Assembly (NCBI GenBank): GCA_949752795.1
Contig: OX457061.1
Span: forward strand, 126,118,530 to 126,182,529
Length of the DNA stretch: 64,000 nucleotides
From: Hyperoodon ampullatus
Lineage: Eukaryota; Chordata; Mammalia; Artiodactyla; Ziphiidae
Reading direction: 5' to 3'
A model generated the notes under the pieces. It saw only the letters and a program-made list of their open reading frames with translations. It made no database searches and was not told where the DNA came from. The position numbers and the translations under genes were made by a program. Positions 60,086 to 64,000 of this stretch are shown here, piece by piece. How positions within the stretch are numbered: position 1 is the stretch's first letter; every line of letters begins with the position of its first letter.

Positions 60086-60174
60086 CAGGATCGTAGTTCC
60101 CCAGCCAGGGATCGGAGCTGGGCCACGACAGTGAGGACGCCGAGTCCTAACCATGGGACCACCAGGGAGTTCCC
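60086..60174 (-). mobile_element. CHR-type SINE head fragment
   Basis: ggatcgtagttccccagcca, gggatcggagctgggcc and taaccatgggaccaccaggg represent a diverged minus-strand head without a clear tail or flanking repeats. Confidence 0.72.
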
Positions 60175-60748
60175 CAGACAGCACTTTTGAAATCATATCT
60201 GGAAACACAGTATATGACCCAGAGCCTCAGCGCCCAGGAGGAACCTAAGGCTTAAAGTCTTTTTGTTCAATTGAACTAAATTAGCGCCAGACCGGTAACT
60301 GGGAAAATGGCGTGTGACCCAAGAATCCCCTTGATGGCGCTGGACAGCGGCCCAGGGGGATGCGCTCAGGGTGGCCGCTTTTCACCCATGTTCCCTTTCC
60401 TAGGACGGAGGCTACGGCAGAGCCCAGGGAGCTGGTGCCGCCCAAAAAAGAAAGCCCCTCACAGGGGCAGGCTGGTTGAAATGTGATGGAGGGAGATGGT
60501 GCAGCCATCCTGTACCCCGTGTCACGCTGAGCCGGGGTGTTGGCAGGACGGGGTCCTTCTGCAGCCCGCGTGGTAGCCGTGCTTGCTCAAGTGACAGCCT
60601 CTCTGTTGAAAACTGACAAGGAGAAAATTAAAGTCTCTCCTGCTTTCTGTGTCACTCAAATGCCCGATTGCTTGGTAGCTGGTTAAAATGCATAGTTCGC
60701 TTGTCAGGCTTTTAGCAGCTGTGAAGATCCAGTTAGTGTAGTCTCCGT

Positions 60749-60850
60749 GCCTTTGCCCTCTTGGCTGACTAGCCGGCCGTACGCCTTTGCCCTCTTGGCT
60801 GACTAGCCGGCCGTACGCCTTTGCCCTCTTGGCTGACTAGCCGGCCGTAC
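60749..60850. repeat. Perfect 3 x 34-bp tandem repeat
   Basis: A 34-bp unit beginning gcctttgccctcttggctga and ending agccggccgtac is repeated three times without a mismatch. Each unit contains ctgactagccgg and ccggccg, which is CpG-containing and partly palindromic. The perfect identity implies recent expansion. Confidence 0.95.
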
Positions 60851-61686
60851 TTGCTTTTCTTTCTGTATGAAGCTTTTCCTCCTGTCCTTTCGACGGCACA
60901 GTGTCAGAAACGATGCGTTGTCTTCACAGATGTTCCACGTTGCAGAGCATTTGCTCTTCAGTAAACATAGTGACGTAAAGGGACATGTTGCATGTGTCCA
61001 GTCCTTTTAACAACTTAAGGTCCAAGGTTGTTTCTTCTCAGTGGAATGGCCATTGACAAAAAGATTGGTCAACTACTAGCAATTTGAGAGTTTGCTTATC
61101 CTGCTGGAATGGGAAATTCTAAGTGTTTGGAAGTAGACGTTTCCATCCGTCGAGATTCACGGACAGGTCCCGGACCATGCAGTTCTGACTCGGGGGAAAG
61201 GGAGGCTGACTTCACTTCAGCGTGTTTGTCACACCTGGGAAACGCCTGGCGGTGGTGCCCTTTCTCTTCCTGGGGAGGAGAGTGGTCCAGCCTGAGAACT
61301 GGGAAGACGGGCAGCCTTGCTCTCACCCTCTCCTGCATCTGTTCTTGGTCCACAGCTGACAGGGACTTGCAGCTGAGAATCACTCACTGGCAGCTGCAGC
61401 CTCAGACCTCCCCGCGTCGCTGGGAAATCGCCGAGAAGGCAACTCAGAGACTCCCAGCTGCATAGACGCTGCCTCAGGAGCACGCGGCCACCGCCCTGCT
61501 CAGGGCTGAGAACCCAGAGCAGGATGTGAATTTCCCACCCAGACAAACCCAAGGGAGATCCCTCCTGAAGTTTGTAGGAAATTTGTTTCTGACCCACGGG
61601 TCACAAAATAGCTTGCTATGAATTTTGATTGGCTGCCAGGTCATTGCTAATTCATCTCTGACTTTGACAGAAAAAAAATTACGTGT
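60851..61686. other. Intergenic, unassigned
   Basis: Nothing recognised apart from short frames on both strands. No repeat family identified. Confidence 0.55.
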
Positions 61687-62000
61687 TAAAGAAATGAACT
61701 GGGGGCTTCCCTGGTGGCGCAGTGGTTAAGAATCCGCCTGCCAATGGAGGGGACACGGGTTCGAGCCCTGGTCTGGGAAGATCCCACATGCCGTGGAGCA
61801 ACTAAGCCTTGCGCCACAACTACTGAAGCCTGTGTGCCTAGAGCCCGTGCTCTGCAACAAGAGAAGCCACCGCAATGAGAAGCCCACGCATCGCAACCAA
61901 GAGTAGCCCCCACTCGCCGCAACTAGAGAAAGCTCGCACGCAGCAGCGAAGACCCAATGCAGCCAAAAACAAATAAATAAATAAAAATAAAGAATTGAGC
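61687..62000 (+). mobile_element. CHR-type SINE, full long form
   Basis: gggcttccctggtggcgcag, gacacgggttcgagccctgg, ggagcaactaagccttgcgc, gtgcctagagcccgtgctct, aagagaagccaccgcaatga, agagtagcccccactcgccg and gacccaatgcagccaaaaac are followed by an (aaat)n tail. It is the most complete CHR copy here. Flanks taaagaaatgaac and taaagaattgagc are imperfect target-site duplications. Confidence 0.96.
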
Positions 62001-64000
62001 AGGAAAAGAATTTTTTTTACATGAGCATGATCCTACAGCTGCTGGAAGTCTAGTAGAGGGGGTGGTCAATAAACCTAGGAAGCAGAGTGCGTTCATTTTC
62101 AGAACTTTCTGCTTGAAGAGGAGTCCGGAAAAGTGCGAGCTTCATTCTGGACGATCAGTCTTCTATGCTGACAAGGGAGTGAACTGCTACGGCCAAAAAC
62201 AGGCGAGACCAAATTCAAGATGCTGTGAGAGAAGGACCCGTCAAACAAACCCAGCAGCGACCTCCCTTGGGGTTGAGAAAGTGAATCCCAGGTTCCCGGC
62301 TTCCCCTCCCCTGCTTCAGGGTCCCCAGCTTCCCCTCCCGTCCTGCGGGGTCCCCGGCCTCCCCTGCGGTCCTCCTGGCTTCAGGGGAGCCGTCTTGGTT
62401 TTGTCCCCACTCATTCCTCTCATTTCCTCCTCTCCCTACTTTTTTCCTGACTTTTCTTTCAAATATCTTCTCTCTTTCTGCTACTTGATATCTATTACAT
62501 ATACACATTAAAATATATTTCAGCACTCACAGTTGAATCATCACACAGCCACACATCTGAAATGCAACCGCGCATCCTTTCTGGGAATTTGTGCTGCTTG
62601 ACGGGCAATGTTGATCTGTCCTTTCCACCAGCATCCCGGCCACCCGGGCCCCTGCCTTCTTTAATTGTAAAGGTTAGAAAAGAACCTCTCAGCTTCCCAG
62701 CTTCTCTGGCAGCGACGTGGGGCCTGAGGGGTCTGGCTCCAGGGTAAAAACCTGTCTGCGGTTTCTCAGGCCAATAAGGCCGTCAGAAAGGCTTTCCCCG
62801 GGAGACCTCGGGCGTGAGCCCTCCCCCACGAGACTGGTGCACGGCCAGGCTGCAGGGTCTACAGGGAGCATCTCCCCCACAATCTGGTCCCTTTGCTCCG
62901 GCTCCCTGGAGAGTGAGACCCCCATGTCTGCACTGACCCAGCCTCTCCTTCAGTGGGATGGAGGGGGAGATGGGTGCTTGTAGCATTGCAGTGGGTGATT
63001 ACAGGCTTCACTGTGGCTCCTGGTTGCTTCCGTGGCTGCTCTTTAGCCCCTGACAGCTCAGTGCTCTCTCCCAGCTCAGCTGAGCTCCTGACAGCCATGC
63101 CGCACAATTTTTGGCCATTAAATGTAAGAGGAAGTCGGCCAGATGGTGTATGAGAAAGCTTTTACATGCCTGCCCAGGCAGGCAGGAAGTTGGGGGTGGG
63201 AGACAAACGACATTCTGCCTTCATCCTTCCTAGAAGACAGATGTGATTGCTGGTGAGGCAGCAGCCATTGTGTGAACCTAACATGAGAAGCCAGGTCCTT
63301 AAAGATGCTGAGAAGAAAGGTCGAAGGAGCCTGCATTTTGATAACACAGCTGAGCCACTGCAGAGCCTCCGGATGCCTCTCCTGGTGCTTCTTGTGCAAA
63401 GACCAGAAACTTCTATAATGATTTTAAAATGTATCCACGAACTCTTTGATTCTCTTCCTATCAGAAGGTAAAGGCTAATACCCTTCCCTTCAATTATGGG
63501 GCAGCTCTAGCTTCTTGCTCCTAATAGAACACAGCAAACAGGGTGTGGAGGCCAGGTTACAGAGGGTGATATGGCTCTGGCTGGCTCTCTGTCTCCGTCT
63601 CTCTCTCCTATGCCTTGGGGGTCCTCAGCGGACACATAGGATGTCCAGCTGTACTGAAGCTGCCATGCTAGAGAGACCACGTTTTTTTTTTTTTTTTTTT
63701 TTACCATGAGCACCACCCTGCTGCTCCTGACCGTCTAGGGGAGGGGACGGGGCTGCGGACAGATAGTGGCAAGTTGAGAGCCAGGGTTCGGGTTACTCAG
63801 GATTTATCGTGAATCATTCTGGGGGGGTGGGGGGCCTGGGGAAGAGTAATGCAGGCTGCTAATTAGCCTGCTCAACAGTTCTCTGTGACTGGAGGCTATC
63901 TGGTTGCTGAGGCAATGACCTCTTTATTATGTACGAACCTATTGACATGATCCACGGGGGCATCTGTGGCTGGTTAGCCCGGGAGCGCGGACACCCAGAC
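62001..64000. other. Intergenic, unassigned
   Basis: No exon. A run of 21 T lies at 63682-63702. 63780-63960 (gactggaggctatctggttg, aatgacctctttattatgta) may be part of an old LTR, but this is uncertain. Nothing else recognised. Confidence 0.5.

Noticed and set aside
1909..62000. tRNA-like promoter boxes at many places
   Set aside because: All belong to tRNA-derived CHR SINEs. None has a complete cloverleaf with CCA-end context, so no tRNA gene is called.
31661..64000. Possible first exons of the neighbouring gene CBR4
   Set aside because: I looked for a short-chain dehydrogenase start (glycine-rich GGSRGIG-type motif) and found none. The gene is probably further right.

Overview
This is mammalian nuclear DNA, most likely from a whale or dolphin. 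At least fourteen tRNA-derived SINEs of the CHR type are scattered through it on both strands. CHR SINEs are known from cetaceans, hippos and ruminants, and I see no BovB or Bov-tA element of the kind that fills ruminant genomes. Several copies have the compact form I associate with toothed whales. Many have intact target-site duplications.

The only protein-coding gene I can support is the 3' half of SH3RF1 (POSH), a RING-type E3 ubiquitin ligase and JNK-pathway scaffold, on the + strand. Seven coding exons join in a continuous frame: 123-233, 6380-6522, 7549-7719, 9951-10207, 10978-11282, 19861-20159 and 30210-30378. They total 1455 nt, or 484 codons plus stop. They encode a Ser/Pro-rich linker, the third SH3 domain, a long disordered region, a basic segment and the C-terminal fourth SH3 domain ending in ENI. 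The RING finger and the first two SH3 domains lie to the left, outside the window. The 3' UTR follows 30378, with a good poly(A) signal at 31622.

The most unusual feature is in the last intron. About 2.2 kb of a C-rich minisatellite (CCCCATCTCT-like units with variable C runs) runs almost to the acceptor of the terminal exon. From 27962 to 30207 I find no AG dinucleotide on the + strand, so the whole array lies inside one giant AG-exclusion zone. The complementary strand is dense in G-quadruplex motifs. The large open frames across this array on both strands are artefacts of a stop-free repeat.

From about 31.7 kb to the right edge I see no exon. This part holds L1, L2, SINE, LTR and DNA-transposon relics, a GC-box decamer array in a CpG-rich block near 48.1 kb, and a perfect 3 x 34 bp tandem repeat at 60749-60850. 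From memory of the human map, CBR4 is the next gene on this side, but none of its exons is recognisable here. No bacterial-type system, CRISPR array, tRNA or rRNA gene is present.
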